A stretch of DNA of 64,000 nucleotides from Pyrrhoderma lamaoense (GCA_002794735.1 NBAZ01000029.1:107927-171926); one strand, 5' to 3'; counted from the first letter of the stretch, positions 10,655 to 25,636 are shown. Made by a program: numbers and translations. Notes: generated from the letters alone by a model not told the origin.

Positions 10655-12488
10655 TTAATTTCCCTCCCACAAGAGTTCTCCCAAAGGGATGCCAAGCCTC
10701 CTCGCTACTTTGCGAGCTTCTTCAGCTCCGAATGCACTCCCACAACGGAGCATTAATGCATATCCATCAATTTTCTCAGGCCTTTCCACTGAAGAAGCTG
10801 TCGAAGGGTTATTCGTCTGTAAGATATGTTGCGCACAAAGATCACGTATCTGAGGGAAATAGCAGGTTTGAGTTCATTGGTTCATCTCTAGGGCGTAAAA
10901 AGTTGAAAGAGAACATAGAACAGACCGTTGACAAGGTTAAAACATGGTAGACATCTTCTTCTGCCCGGATATCATCCATACCCTCTTCATCCATACTCGT
11001 CATACTTTCATCATATTCACGCAACAATGCCCCAAGGATGGCTGTTAATCGATCCAAAGAAAATGTTTGGGGCCCGAGAAGTCGTTGAGGGACCTTAGAG
11101 ATATTTTATGTCAGCTTACCGCAGACAATGGATATGATGCTAGTACAAACCTTTGCTATAGTACTACCTCTACCTCTTCCTCCGCGAGTTCCTCCGCCCC
11201 GTCGCTTCTTACGGTTATTAGCTTCTGCTCCCCGAGCGAACATTCGGTGGTCAGATTTAACTGGATTATAGCTAGCCAAAAAAGCAGCAAGAGATACAAA
11301 GCACGCGATTCGAGACAATTGCGATTCAATTGGCACAAGACTTGTTGGCCTTCTTCCGGAGGTTCTTGTCCTTCTTCCGCATCTACCCGACTGAATCTAC
11401 TCCATCCCCACTCTGCGGCTGATTTCTCACGTGGGTAGAGTACTTCGAGCGCATTTGTGAGGGATGGAGTAAAGTGTCGGATTAGGCGAATGCGCGCTTC
11501 CTCTGTTGGCGCTTGGTATATGTCTTCATCTTGAAGATCGAGTTCACCAGTCGATCTTGATAATTCAAGTTGTTTCCATTCATCTAGAATAGGTTGTACG
11601 AATCCTGGCCACCGTGCGGCAGCTATGTAAGCAAGTTCTGTGACTTCGTCTGCATCCGAGGCAAGGAAAGGAGAACAAACGCTATAAACATGTTCAATGA
11701 AATGCCTAAAAAGAGGTTTTAGTACGGGATGATAGAGATGACTCCCCTCCTCAAGTGAGGGATATGTATTATAGATGGTGTTTATCACGGCTATTGTTAG
11801 TGAGGGTAAGTTGAGTCAAGTACTGTCTGAACCTAGATTTGATTCACATAAGACGTACACTCCTTTGAAAGAGACCAGAGATCAATCTTATATGGATCAA
11901 AAATAGTTCCGGGTGTAAGCGTCAGTGTCTCCCAGTCTGTATCAGAGACGAAGATGGTTTTCGTATCTGTACCAGTCTATGTACATTTGAAGTTCAAATT
12001 GATATACAATGCATTTGATGTATAATGTTACTCACTAATTCCGCAATTCTTGTTAAGGGTGTGATCAATCTAGGTAGCGATTGCTTCAGCTTCTCAGCAC
12101 GTTCGATCACCAGCACAAATCTAGTTTTACTTGATAAACTTGACTCGGGAAGAGTCGTAAGTGTTTTGATGTTATGTAGAAAATCGTCCATAGTATCATT
12201 TCTACTTGAGTATATTGGATGATCTATTGGTATTGATAATTGGTGTATAAGGGAGTTGAGAAGAGTATCGAATAGTATGCGCTGAGAGAATGCGGCGATA
12301 GCGTTAACGAATGCAAGTTTTAGCTGGATCAGAGGTTTAGGGCCGGATTCAGTGAGTTTGTCGGCTTGCTGTATAGCTTCTTGCAATAGCTCATGAGTCC
12401 TGTTACTGTTATTCGACTGGTTGTTTATGTATATGAATGAAGGATATCTTGATAGAAGGGTAAATTTCAGATCCTCCGAGCAGCTCAT
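10655..12488 (-). CDS. ORC5: Origin recognition complex subunit 5 (ORC5-like)
   Basis: ORC5 is an AAA+-related subunit of the complex that marks replication origins. Exon 12488-12036 contains RFVLVIERAEKL, the Walker-B-like segment, followed by LPRLITPLTRIAEL. After introns (donor GTGAGT at 12035; donor GTACGT near 11869) come FVSDTDWETL and the C-terminal domain HFTPSLTNALEVLYPRE. Further on are a C-terminal AAFLASYNPVKSDHRMFARG with a basic RKKRRGGG tract, and VPQRLLGPQTFSLDRLTAIL. The end ARRLGIPLGELLW stops at 10655. A frame change near 11347 (GGCC) needs one extra base to join two conserved blocks. The usual N-terminal P-loop was not found upstream of 12488, so the true start may lie in an unrecognised exon. 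It is divergent from ARG5,6. Confidence 0.72.
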
Positions 12489-13502
12489 ATCTATGGCGGT
12501 ATGAGAAGTAGTAGTGGTTCTTGTGTGAACCCGTTACTTACAGAATTCGACGAGTCAATACACGTGATCATAGGTCGGTAATTACCGCAATCGCGGTACA
12601 AATGGTATTTTGGTACTGGGTTATCGTCCAAACTAATGCCACAGAGTCTCTACATGATCTTCTCACTTTTGTGGGTCTCGAATAATTGAAACGAACATTC
12701 TGATAAATGCAATCATCTTTTTCTGAAAATACCAATAAGACTTTGTCGTTCACTTTGACTTTTCCCAGTTATTGAATATGCATAACTGAACGGTTTAGAC
12801 TCCTGTACAAGTTATTTATCCCTTCTCTGGTATCATATTACTATATGGAAGCTAGATATTAAAGGGCAAAGGTGTTCTGTTCAGTATCGACCTCCGTATA
12901 ACATAAACTTGTACATATGAAAACACAGCGCTATCGCAAAATTAGCGCGGTGATAATAGACCAAAGACGCCACTAGAAACATTTGCATCGGACACTACCC
13001 CCAAGCAGTGCTCATAAGCATTCGATAGTACTCGTAAGAACCAGTCTATTTGCGAAAGTTACACATTGTAACACATGGATGATACAAATTTTCCCGAAGT
13101 TTACATCAGCACTGTGCTGTGCATTGTAGCCATATGCGTGTGATAAGAGGAAAAGTACATGTATATGAGGACCAATAAAGTCGAGTGACATCAATTTTCT
13201 TGAATTCTGTTTTCTAGAAAGAAAATGAAACCTAATTGGTTGAACCGAAGTGGAAAAGCAAAATTCGGAGTAAGAGTAGCCTATTTCGGCCGGTTGAGTC
13301 ACGCGGAATTTCTTGTCCTGCTTTTTTTTAAACTTGAAGTCATCTCGGGACTCGTACTCATCCAGGCTTATATCCCTGTCCTAGGACAAGGTCAGCGAGG
13401 CCTTGAGCTTTGTATCCCTCATCTCTCAACATCATCCTCTTATTTATCTCTCTCTCTTCCAGAACTCATCATCTAAAACTCCATTGAAAAGATAGAATTA
13501 CA
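12489..13502. other. Divergent promoter region ORC5 / ARG5,6
   Basis: About 1 kb between the two start regions. It contains a Gcn4/CPC1 site (13295-13301) and a pyrimidine-rich tract (about 13420-13480) directly before the ARG5,6 start. The missing 5' exon of ORC5 may lie at 12489-12780, but no reading there shows a P-loop. The plus frame at 13225-13476 ends before the ARG5,6 ATG and shows no arginine-attenuator-peptide character. Confidence 0.45.
13295..13301 (+). promoter_or_regulatory. Gcn4/CPC1-type site TGAGTCA
   Basis: TGAGTCA (inside GGTTGAGTCACGCGG) is the palindromic consensus for Gcn4/Cpc1 bZIP factors, which mediate general amino-acid control. It lies about 200 bp upstream of the ARG5,6 ATG, a typical place. 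Arginine-biosynthetic genes are classic targets in yeast and Neurospora. Function here is inferred from motif and position. Confidence 0.6.
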
Positions 13503-16903
<3,401 letters not shown>

Positions 16904-17104
16904 GGCATGTGCAACCCAGGAATCAGAATACTGACTGACCTATCTTTATATCTCCCTTGTAAATAGAACTTAAGTTATGAATTTAACTTTTCTATATCAA
17001 AAATCTGTTCTAAAGACGAATGTTGATATCATGTATCAGTTCGCTCTAGACGACCAAAAATAAGTAATATAATCTCGTGTAGATGATCTATGAAAGCTAA
17101 ATTG

Positions 17105-17957
17105 TTATATACTACATTCATTTGTTGAGTTAGTTACTTGCAAGACAGCCCCCTGTAAGTCTTTGGTCCTCTCCAATAGATATGCCCAGCGTCCCTTGTT
17201 CCACTCTTCTACTGCCCTCCATTCATCGGTTTCAGGGCCAATAACAGTCTTAAGCCACAAAAGAAAGCTGACGATAGTGATGTCTGCAAACGAAAAAGTA
17301 TCCCCGAACAGAAATAGATTCTCTCCAAGTGTCTTATTGTTCTGATCTAGAAGTTCTGCGATTTGATTCATTCCTTCCTTTAGTCCTTCCCACATTACAT
17401 CCCTCTCGGGTCCAGGAGGAGCGAACTCCTCGATCTTTTTACCGAACCAAGATTCTCGTGTACTCCGGAAATATTCTGCGCTTCGAGGGAGAAGTAGATC
17501 ATATGTCCCCGCCGCTGCTCGCAAAAGAATTGGGGTCCATTTTTGAATATAAAGTGATATGAATGCTGCAACTGCAGCATGTGTCTCTAGCTCGATTGGG
17601 AATAGAGCCGGCTTATCGGGATACTTTTCATCTAAGTACTTGGCGATGTTAAGAGAGTCTGTGATGACCAGCCCAGTAGTAGAATCGTGTATTGCAGGGA
17701 GAGTGTAAAAGTCTTTTTCGTCTTTCTTTTTTGTAGGCCTCCCCCGAGTTCTTTCAACACAGAAGTGATATCAGGTAATTCGACCCATTCTGTCTTGTAT
17801 GGGATTCCTTTGTAGTTAAGCGAAATTCTGATAGATAAGTTCGCTCCAGTGTTTGTAAGCGAAGACATCAGATCTCTGAAAATCACCTCGTTCGATATGT
17901 ACTGGGTGACCAGGAGTTACCATCGAGCTTTGATGCGATATCGTAAAAAGTGATCAT
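17105..17957 (-). CDS. LigE/etherase-like glutathione S-transferase (1)
   Basis: Exon 1, 17957-17887 (MITFYDIASKLDGNSWSPST), and exon 2, 17827-17105, flank a 59-nt intron. The WSPsTYrTR..LNYKGIPY pattern and YTLPAIHD...VITDSLNIAKYLDE form the thioredoxin-fold glutathione site. The helical C-terminal half includes EFAPPGPERD and FLFGDTFSFADI. This pattern matches fungal LigE/etherase-like GSTs of detoxification or aromatic ether metabolism; the substrate is unknown. The sequence lacks one G in the run at 17741-17745 (minus-strand GGGGG), and adding it joins ELGG to the following conserved block. It is a paralogue of the gene at 25637-26532 with an identical first-exon length (71 nt). It is tail to tail with ARG5,6, 200 bp apart. 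Confidence 0.85.
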
Positions 17958-18632
17958 CTCGTTTCTATTAATGAGGTCTCGTAAGGTATGTCACCCCAGT
18001 AATAAGATGCAAGAGGTCTCCTGTTGACCTAAAATGATGATTGAGACTACCTTGTCGAATTTGAATTTCGGTGTATAACCGCTCTTAAAAGGAAATGAAA
18101 CATCTTCTTTTGGGTCTTTGTCAGATATGAGATGAGATGTTTGATTTTAATCCGAATATAAAAGCATCAAGCTACTCAAATCATTTTTTACTAAACAAGA
18201 GGTTGATATTAGATTGAGCTTCTGTCTTAACGTCTACTTCCTAAGAATTTCTCGAGAGCTCTATCAAGTAGAAAAAACCTACAAGTACATTTTGTAATTT
18301 CACCTAAAACATAAAACCCAGAATATTATGGGCTAAACGAGAGGAGGGTAAAAATATATCAGAAGGTGGTTTTAAATTCCAGATGAAACAGCGATTATTG
18401 CTTTGAATCGAGTCAAAAAGTCGAATCAAAAACACATTACTGAATACGACTTTACAGATTTTCCTCTAGTACTTGCTCGTACCTATATTATGACTCTCAA
18501 TTCATTTACTCGAGGAACGCTCAAAGTTCCAAGAAGGAAAAACTCAAGTTGATGACACTGAAAAAACCTACACTTCTCCCCATAAACTAGAAATTCATAC
18601 AAGCATTACATCTATACTTCAATACCAGGATA
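17958..18632. other. Intergenic, GST upstream / GGA downstream
   Basis: AT-rich, with no coding frame of interest. It holds the promoter of the GST (minus) and the 3' end of the GGA gene (minus). No gamma-ear-like coding segment could be found here that would extend the GGA protein. Confidence 0.4.
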
Positions 18633-20499
18633 TTAAAACAACCCAGCCAAGTCTGCGAATGGGTCCTTTCCTTGCGTTTGCCCAGTAGAAGATGTTGAAG
18701 GTGTAACTGGATTTGAAGTTGGGGGTTGTTGGGGATTTGGCCGTTGTGGTGCCAGTGTACGCCCTTGTGAACCCACACCACTTCCATATGCATTATTGCT
18801 ACTATTGTAGTTCAACGACGAAATCCCACTATTGGCTTGCATACCCCAGAATGTACCCTGTGGTTGCGAAGGCTGTTGTTGTATTAGAGTTGAACCCGTC
18901 ACAGGTGGGCTTTGAGGTTTCGGTGTCCATGGAAGGCTTATCGATCCTGTCACACCATGAGATCCTGAAGGGGGTGGAGAAGTATTGAATAGACCCGCTA
19001 ATGGATTTTCACTACCATTTGCTGAGGAAGGAGTTGGATGCCGTACAGGTATATTTGTGTTAGAGAACTGTGAGAACTGGGCGGACATGGATGGAGCAGT
19101 TGTAGAAGAGGCAGCCGTTGAAGGTCCAAATATATCAGCAAGATCATCTACAGGTGACTTCGAAGAACTAGCAGAAGTATCAGGTGGATCATCGAAGTCT
19201 ATAAGAGATGAATCTTGAGTCCTAGATGAGCTATTGCATTTGGCAGTCAGAAACAGTATTGATGAAAGTACAGGCGGCTAACCTAACAAGCTCTGCTGGT
19301 ATAGGATTTGCAGCAGCCGTAAAATCCCCTTTTTGAAAGCCTCGTATCGGTTTAGAACAGAGTTAATTTGATCATTCATTTGTAGGAATATATCTAGTAA
19401 GATCCAATCAGAACGTGTTACTCATTGAAATGATGCTACTCACTTAACATCTCTGGATCTCCTGACTCTGCATCAGAGATCCACTTTTGAATTTTGGGTC
19501 GAGCTGCAGTGAGTATACTGCTAACTTGCTGTATTGTAAGCAGAGCTTTAGCGATAAAAAAAGATAGATTAATGGATGTATGGCGACGAACATCGTAAGC
19601 ATCTCCAGTTGCAAATCTTCTCCACGTTCTCTGTCGACATTGTCCAACAGTTCATTCAGGAGAATAACTTTTTGTTCAAGCTTGTTGAGTTCGTTGAGTG
19701 ACTGAGACCGATAATCGGGTTTCTTGTCAGGTTCTGCGCCGGCAAGGGATCGCATAAGCTCTTGCGCCGCTGCAAGGTCCCGAGGGGTGCCGCGGCGGAT
19801 AAGCTCTTGAAGTTTTGCCTGCTGAGCCTCCCGATCCTCTTCCTCCAACTCTTCAGCCGATTTTAAGTTCTAAACATGAGTGTTATATACAGATTAATTG
19901 ACCATGTTCCTTAAGAAAAGATCTAAATGGCTTACCGACGTAGAAGCTATCGTAGGTTGGGTTCGAGGTAGATCTCTAAATCGATATCCCTTGAATGTTA
20001 ATAACCTATGCATGTCTCTGATATTCCCTAAGTCTTCCTTCCATCTACTCTCCGTACATATTGTTTCCTTCCAAGTGTGTATAAGTTCCAAAATTTTTGT
20101 CATAACGGGACCTGGAAAGGTGGGGGGCGTTCGGGAAAGCGTCGGACGAGTTCATTCAAGAATTCCTTAGTGGCGATTTGAAGATGAAATGGGTATCCAC
20201 ATTGTTGAACAAGAGAGTCCAGTAAGGCAAGGGCGAGAAGTGAGATATGCGGATTTCTGTTATTTACGATACGGGCTATCGACATTGCAGCCTCACGGGG
20301 CCTGAAAGCAAGCTTGTCTTGGCATCCATATGTTATAGGTCAAAACGACATACGTATTAGCCTTCTTATTATTGATGTATTCTGCTACTTCTATGTGCGC
20401 AGCATAGTCCGGCTCGTGTTTATATGGGTCGACAGCGCGTGCAATCAGGTTTTGTAGAGGAGAGAAATTACGCATGAAGTCACCACCAAATATCGACAT
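18633..20499 (-). CDS. GGA: GGA-type VHS-GAT Arf-binding clathrin adaptor, no ear domain
   Basis: Adaptor for trans-Golgi to endosome traffic. Exon 1, 20499-20354, carries the start of the VHS domain (SPLQNLIARAVDP, EYINNKKANT). Exon 2, from 20301, gives PREAAMSIARIVNNRNPH and FHLQIATKEFLNELVRRFP; then KILELIHTWKETIC and HRLLTFKGYRF. The GAT region follows: SAEELEEEDREAQ, LIRRGTPRDLAAAQELM, then ARPKIQKWISDAESGDPEML and LNRYEAFKKG. The hinge holds LIDFDDP, a clathrin-box-like motif. The protein ends in a Ser/Pro/Gln-rich tail and DPFADLAGLF. No gamma-adaptin-ear domain follows, unlike most fungal GGAs. Two one-base gaps (C run at about 20122; minus-strand GGGG at 19329-19332) break the frame between conserved blocks. 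Confidence 0.85.
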
Positions 20500-20838
20500 G
20501 GCTAAGTTAAGCGCTAATTAGCAACGCCTATTTCGGTTACTGTACTTGTTAAAGCTGTTTCATATCTTGATATAGTTCCCTCTTACCTCTTTTAGTCGAT
20601 AAACTCAAGTTGTTGCCAGACAAAAGAGTGAGAGTAGGTCTCTGAACTACGTGTACGAGATCGGTGTACCGAAGATGTCAGTCAGGGATCCGGTAAAGCG
20701 CAGCCTCGGTATTCGCCGACTTCACTACATGATACTATTTTGTGACAGTTTCAACAAATATATAACTATTCGAATGCAGCTACACTGCTTATCCGTGTTA
20801 CTGTGCTTGTGACGGTCACCCTTTCCATCTGTTCGTCT
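20500..20838. other. Spacer between GGA start and HTD2-like stop
   Basis: Both neighbours are on the minus strand, so this 339-bp stretch must contain the GGA promoter and the HTD2-like 3' end. It has a pyrimidine-rich run on the plus strand and no clear TATA box. Confidence 0.35.
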
Positions 20839-22118
20839 TCAAAAAAATACAACTTCTCCTGTCATCCCTACCACGTTCTCGTCGTCTTCGGTCCACACTA
20901 TCACTTTTTTTCCTCGGAAAGCTCCTTTTACATGTTGCCTCTTTCCAACAAAGCTTGGATTTACGGCTTTGTATGTAAACTCATGAATACGATTGTGCAA
21001 TTGCATCCCAGAGTGATGTAGTGCTTCAACAAGCATAAGTGCGATAAGTGGCCCATGAACTAGTAGCTCTATGTATGTTGATCTTTGGAGTCAACACAGC
21101 TACGATACACATGATGGTATCAGAAACAGACCTGAATAACCTTCTGTATCTTGAGTGTAACTTCTGTCAAGATGAATAAGGTGTGCATTGAAAATAAGAG
21201 CGGAGAATCGAAAGAGTGTTGTTGCTGTTGGAGTCCATGTAAAAGTGCAGTCGGGTCTTGGGAGGTTATTCACTTTGCAGGAATACGTGTGTTAGTACGC
21301 ATTAAACATGCATAACCATGTTGGTTACCATAACAGGAAGTATTTACCTTCTTTCACTCCTTTCTTATTAGTTCTAATTTCCTTAGGCATGTAAGCATGA
21401 AGTCTGTTCTCTTCAACGAGAACAGGTCCTTGTTTTTGGCGATATTTGATGTGTTGCTGCACAAATATCAGAGGATTTGAGTCCTGGCTCTTTCCTTCAA
21501 AGCCTTTCTTCTCGACACGAGCTACATGAGCGAAAGCCGTCGCAGGGGTACCAACCACTAACCCACAATCGGGTTTATACTTGAAGGAGCCACCAGCCCA
21601 TACGCGTCTCTATAAGAATAAACACGACACAACGAAAGTGTATAATATTATATTTAAATATAATCATCTTTAAAGAGCGGGGCCAGGATCTAGCAAAGGA
21701 CGTCTGAACATACAGTGAACGGTTCCGGGGGACAAAATAGTCTTTCCGTCTGGTTGGCTGCCAACTGTGATTCGGGAAGACGTGGGTAGAAAAATACAAG
21801 TGTGTGCAGTGGTGGGAGCTCAAAACCAGTGTTGCCATCATGGTACTTGTCAAAAGTCCTCCGAAAGTCGTATGCATCAACGTCACGAGTGGGAAGAGTA
21901 CAAAAGAGATTAGCAAGTTGAGAGAGAGAAATGTCGTCGACAATCTGTAAACCAGAGCTGCTTTGCTGCACTTTCTGCTGCCAATCTTCAAGTTCCGATA
22001 GTTGTTTAGGTGACAGTTTCGTGAAGGATCGAGAATTGTATATTCTCTGCGAACTTCTAGAGCATGATAACTTTGGTAGACAAATTGATCCTAACCTACA
22101 TTTCATCCTATTCAGCAT
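20839..22118 (-). CDS. Hotdog-fold Htd2/MaoC-like 3-hydroxyacyl-thioester dehydratase
   Basis: Resembles fungal mitochondrial 3-hydroxyacyl-thioester dehydratases (Htd2-type, hotdog fold), proposed to act in type II fatty-acid synthesis. Exon 1, 22118-21714, starts with a basic, Ser-rich presequence (MLNRMKCRLGSICLPKLSC) and holds ELPPLHTLVFFYPRLPES. Exon 2, from 21609, gives RRVWAGGSFKYK, GTPATAFAHVARVEKKGF and IKYRQKQGPVLVEE. Then come TWTPTATTLFRFSALIFNAH, followed after an intron by LLVHGPLIALMLVEAL and the end at 20839. Introns have GT..AG ends (for example 21610-21713). No frame break was seen here, unlike most neighbouring genes. The usual fungal length (about 380 aa) is kept. Confidence 0.8.
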
Positions 22119-22560
22119 GTATCAGGTTTAAAGAAGGAGCGATGGGAATACTTCTGGCCCAGAATCAGCTTACAAATCGGGGACTTATACCTAATTCATC
22201 TATACATATCCACTTGATGTATAAATATCCTCATTTGCAAAGAGCTCCATAGATATACCTTCGTTCCAGATAGAATAGCACAATGTTGAGGATCTAATAA
22301 TCAATGCCGTAGCGTACAGGCACATTAAGCAAAATTACCAAATGCAAACCGGGATAAATTATCCGGACACATAATAGTATAGTTTCTATGATCCTGTCTT
22401 TCATGGATGCATTGTTCTGCAAAATTGATCGTATCAACAAAAAGCAAAGAACACCATTGCGTGTCGCCTTTTGCTTTATCGTTTGTATAAAAAACATAGA
22501 CTATTGGTCAAATAGCTTCCTTCCACATCCACAACATCTCTTTTTATCTCATCATAAGCA
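22119..22560. other. Divergent spacer before the small Cys ORF
   Basis: A 440-bp AT-rich spacer with no recognisable gene. It would serve as the promoter region for the HTD2-like gene (minus) and the small ORF (plus). Confidence 0.35.
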
Positions 22561-22842
22561 ATGTCCGGCGTTCCTATGAGACCCGCTAAACCAGCTAAAT
22601 CCGCTAAACAAACCAATGGAACTACTACTACAGCAGCTGCGAGTTCATCTTCGGCTGTTGTCGCAAGTGGAGGAACACCTAGCATGAAATGCTTAACCTG
22701 CGGATGTGATCTTAGAAAGTTTCGACATACACTCGATTCAGGTTTGTCATCGAGTGATTTTCCATATTCCACATGTCCAAACAGTGTCAAAAGTAAAGCT
22801 TGTGCATATCCTTGTAATGACAGTAGAGTCAAGTCTTCGTAG
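22561..22842 (+). CDS. Small hypothetical protein with CxxCxC cluster
   Basis: 93 codons starting in a good context (AGCAATGTCC). The N-terminal half is low complexity (Pro/Lys then Thr/Ala/Ser). The C-terminal half has seven cysteines including MKCLTCGCDLRKF and ACAYPC, which could bind a metal. There is no intron and no recognised family. An overlapping minus frame (22476-22832) exists, so the assignment rests on start context and cysteine spacing only. Confidence 0.4.
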   Translation: MSGVPMRPAKPAKSAKQTNGTTTTAAASSSSAVVASGGTPSMKCLTCGCDLRKFRHTLDSGLSSSDFPYSTCPNSVKSKACAYPCNDSRVKSS

Positions 22843-23193
22843 TCGAGTATTTTGAGATATTCATAAATGAGAAGAATATATTATATGCATCCCGTATGCA
22901 GGTATCAAACGTTATTGTACGTTCTAGTTGATGATAAAACAATTTGATCTTGAATAGCAGAAATGAAAAACGGTCAAAAAATCATTTTTATAATGTGATA
23001 GCTCCGACTAAACATGATATGAGGATAAGCTTCACTACTTATGTAGTTCTCACTTGGTTCAGTTGTGAGAAATTAATGTCCAAACCATCGATAGCACAAT
23101 AATGGTTTTCAGATACTTTTGATTCGGTGCTTGATAGATTAAGTGTATATACATAAGCCCTTCGTATTACAGACGCCAGTTAAAGATGATCGT
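22843..23193. other. Convergent spacer, nothing recognised
   Basis: A 351-bp AT-rich spacer between the small plus-strand ORF and the stop of the minus-strand kinase. No feature seen. Confidence 0.35.
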
Positions 23194-24805
23194 TTAGCTG
23201 GCTGGTTGGGTATATGGAGAAATATGCTTTTCTAAGTGTTTCGACCGAGATTCCATACTAGCCACAAGTTCTTGTATTATCCATTCTACTAGCTCCTTCT
23301 GCTCTGATGGATCCATTGTTTGTGAACTGCTCTCGATATAGTTAGTCATGGCTTTTATCACCTCTTCAGACTTCAGTCGATCTTTGGGTTCGAATAGCCA
23401 ACACAATAAGCAGATAGTATACAACAACTTTTCGGGTGCATCCCATCTTTCATAGGGAACCGTGGTAGTTTGCCACTCATTACATTGAACATCAGGGGAC
23501 CCTCCTGCCAGAACTCATAGAATGGTACTTGCTTAGTGAGAAGCTCCTTTAGATAGCATGTGTTAGCTTTGAAAGTAAAAGAAGTGGATACAACAAACAT
23601 AGAATGTCATCCCCATTGCCCAGATATCAGATTCGTTCGTTAGTGGACTTGTGTCTTCTCTATAGTCGAATAGCTCTGGGGCCATCCATCTTGTGGATCC
23701 GCGGGTGTGTCCTGCAGTAACAGTCATAGACATAGATGACGAGCCGAGTATACGGGAAACACCAAAATCACAAATTAGGGGCGTCTTCGATTGACTGATA
23801 AGGATATTGACCTATAATTATTACTAGTTTCAGTGGAATCCTGTTATAAGCTAGAGAATAATACTAACAGCTTTCAGGTCTGAGTGAATAATACCTTTCC
23901 ATGCAAATATTCGACTCCTTTTGAGATACCAAGAAACTAGATCATACCCTGTGTCACTCAAAAATCCATGAGAGTTAATGAGAATACTCACCATATCGAA
24001 TAAATCTGTGGTGGTTAGATCATGTTCACTTACGTATTTTTTGGCAGTTCCATTGTCCATCCACTCGGAAATTATAGACGGAGAATCACCATCCATGAGA
24101 TAACCAAATAATGGAAGTATGTTTGGATGGTTGAGCTTTGACCACAGTCGTATCTCTTTCACGAATGGCTAAATCCAACTTCGTATTTAGTATTGATTTT
24201 TTCAAATTTATAATATTCTACTCACCTCCAGGATGGCTTGATCCTGGGTAACATGAACTTTAAGAACTTAACTGCAATCTTGACCATGGGTCCAGGTTGT
24301 TCAACAAATATTTCTGGATTGAGATTGTTTTTATCGATAGTTCCTATGTAGACGTCGCCGAATCCACCACCTATTTCTCGTTGTTTTCTTCTTGTAACGA
24401 GACCTGATTTATCGAGGTGCGCAAGTTTAGCTAGTAATCCACGGATTCTCGGATCGGCGATATAAGATGCGCCTACTACTTCGGTTCTTGATCCAGAGCT
24501 ACCTTCCTTTGCATATCCTTGACTAATCTCCATCTGATCTGTGGTATCTACTGAAGCTGTATCACTGGCCTCATCCGGTATGTCGTCAGAAGATATCATT
24601 TCTGTGTCGTCAGAAGACCGGCCACTTCGGCCAAAATACTTTCTACCACCTTTGTTCCCTTTTCCTAAGATTCATGATCTATATCTGAGCAGATAGGCAG
24701 GAGAAATAAAGGACACTTACCACTATATTTGCCTATATTTACCTGAGTCCCTCCAATGTCGTTGTAGGTACCAAAGCTTACTGTTTCGCCAGAATTTGAC
24801 ATCAT
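23194..24805 (-). CDS. TKL-like serine/threonine kinase
   Basis: Multi-exon kinase of the expanded basidiomycete TKL-like type. The first exon (from 24805) gives a short N-terminal tag, FGTYNDIGGTQVNIGKYSG. After an intron come an acidic linker, the glycine loop GGGFGDVYIG, VKIAVKFLK (ATP lysine), LNHPNILPLFGYL and IISEWMDNGTAKKYV. These are followed by IIHSDLKAVNILIS (HSD in place of HRD), CDFGVSRILG, GSTRWMAPELFDY, DIWAMGMTFYELLT and the C-lobe FEPKDRLKSEEV. Introns occur between these blocks with GT..AG ends. One-base gaps near 24258, 23895 and 23435 each break the frame inside conserved blocks. With bases restored the domain is complete, so the gene is probably functional. Substrate unknown. 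Confidence 0.78.
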
Positions 24806-25636
24806 AAAAGACTGATCTTACTTGTAAGCCACACCGACCAGCTTATAGAACAGATGAAAAGAACTCACAGTATGACTATCATACACAGGTATCAAGAGAG
24901 AGAGAGAAAGAGAGAGAGAGAGAGGTCAAACCACCAATACCACAACTATTAATACATGTGGTTGTTACGTAATTTAGATATTTTTGTTTATAATTTAAGA
25001 ACAATTGTGAAAACAGATTATCGATCAGCTTATCATGGTAGTAGGCTTGATTTAGTAGTTTTCTATATAAAGCCAACTTTACCAGATTGAAATACCCGGT
25101 AATTTGTACACACAACTCCCTAGTCCTTTTTTTCAATACAACTTGGCAGAATCTTCGAATATGAAGAAAAGCCTATCAGACTCTTTGTTAAGAGCTCATC
25201 TAACGTCTAAAATAAGAAGGCATTATAGTATGGATATCTCACATGGGTTGTTCTATCATATTATCAATGTTACTATCTTTCAGTTCCCGTCCTCATTTAT
25301 GTTCCAAGCCGTTTAGTCTCGGTTATCTATCAACATTTTATTCTCAGCTCTGAGCCTCAACAAGCGATATCTTCCTCTTCGGTACCAAGTCTTTTTTTTT
25401 TCTTGACATTGCTCTCTGAGTTTCTCATGAACTCTTTGCTTTCCCGAGATCAGTCGTATTATCAAGCAATTTGCTGACTGATCCGATAGTGCGCTTAATT
25501 AATGTATTGATTAGTCAGTGTATTTGTGAGCACGCAATACTTGCCATTCACAAGTTGATATATACTTAAGTACTCTAGGTGTGGTGTTCACATACGCATA
25601 CACTCCTTGAGCTTTCTCAGTGTTAATAAGAAAAAG
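24806..25636. other. Divergent spacer kinase / GST2
   Basis: About 830 bp without a gene. It holds a GA microsatellite (about 24895-24924) and the promoters of the divergent kinase and GST genes. Short frames at 24879-25136 and 25104-25316 show no protein-like features. Confidence 0.4.
24895..24924. repeat. GA dinucleotide microsatellite
   Basis: About 30 bp of GA repeat with one AAA interruption, in the promoter region of the kinase gene. Confidence 0.8.

Noticed and set aside
11067..11438. Plus-strand 123-codon frame within the ORC5 locus
   Set aside because: Ser/Thr-rich antisense shadow of the conserved minus-strand ORC5 exon.
13225..13476. Upstream ORF as an arginine attenuator peptide for ARG5,6
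   Set aside because: 83 codons with no resemblance to the short attenuator peptide, which is known for the carbamoyl-phosphate synthetase small subunit rather than ARG5,6.
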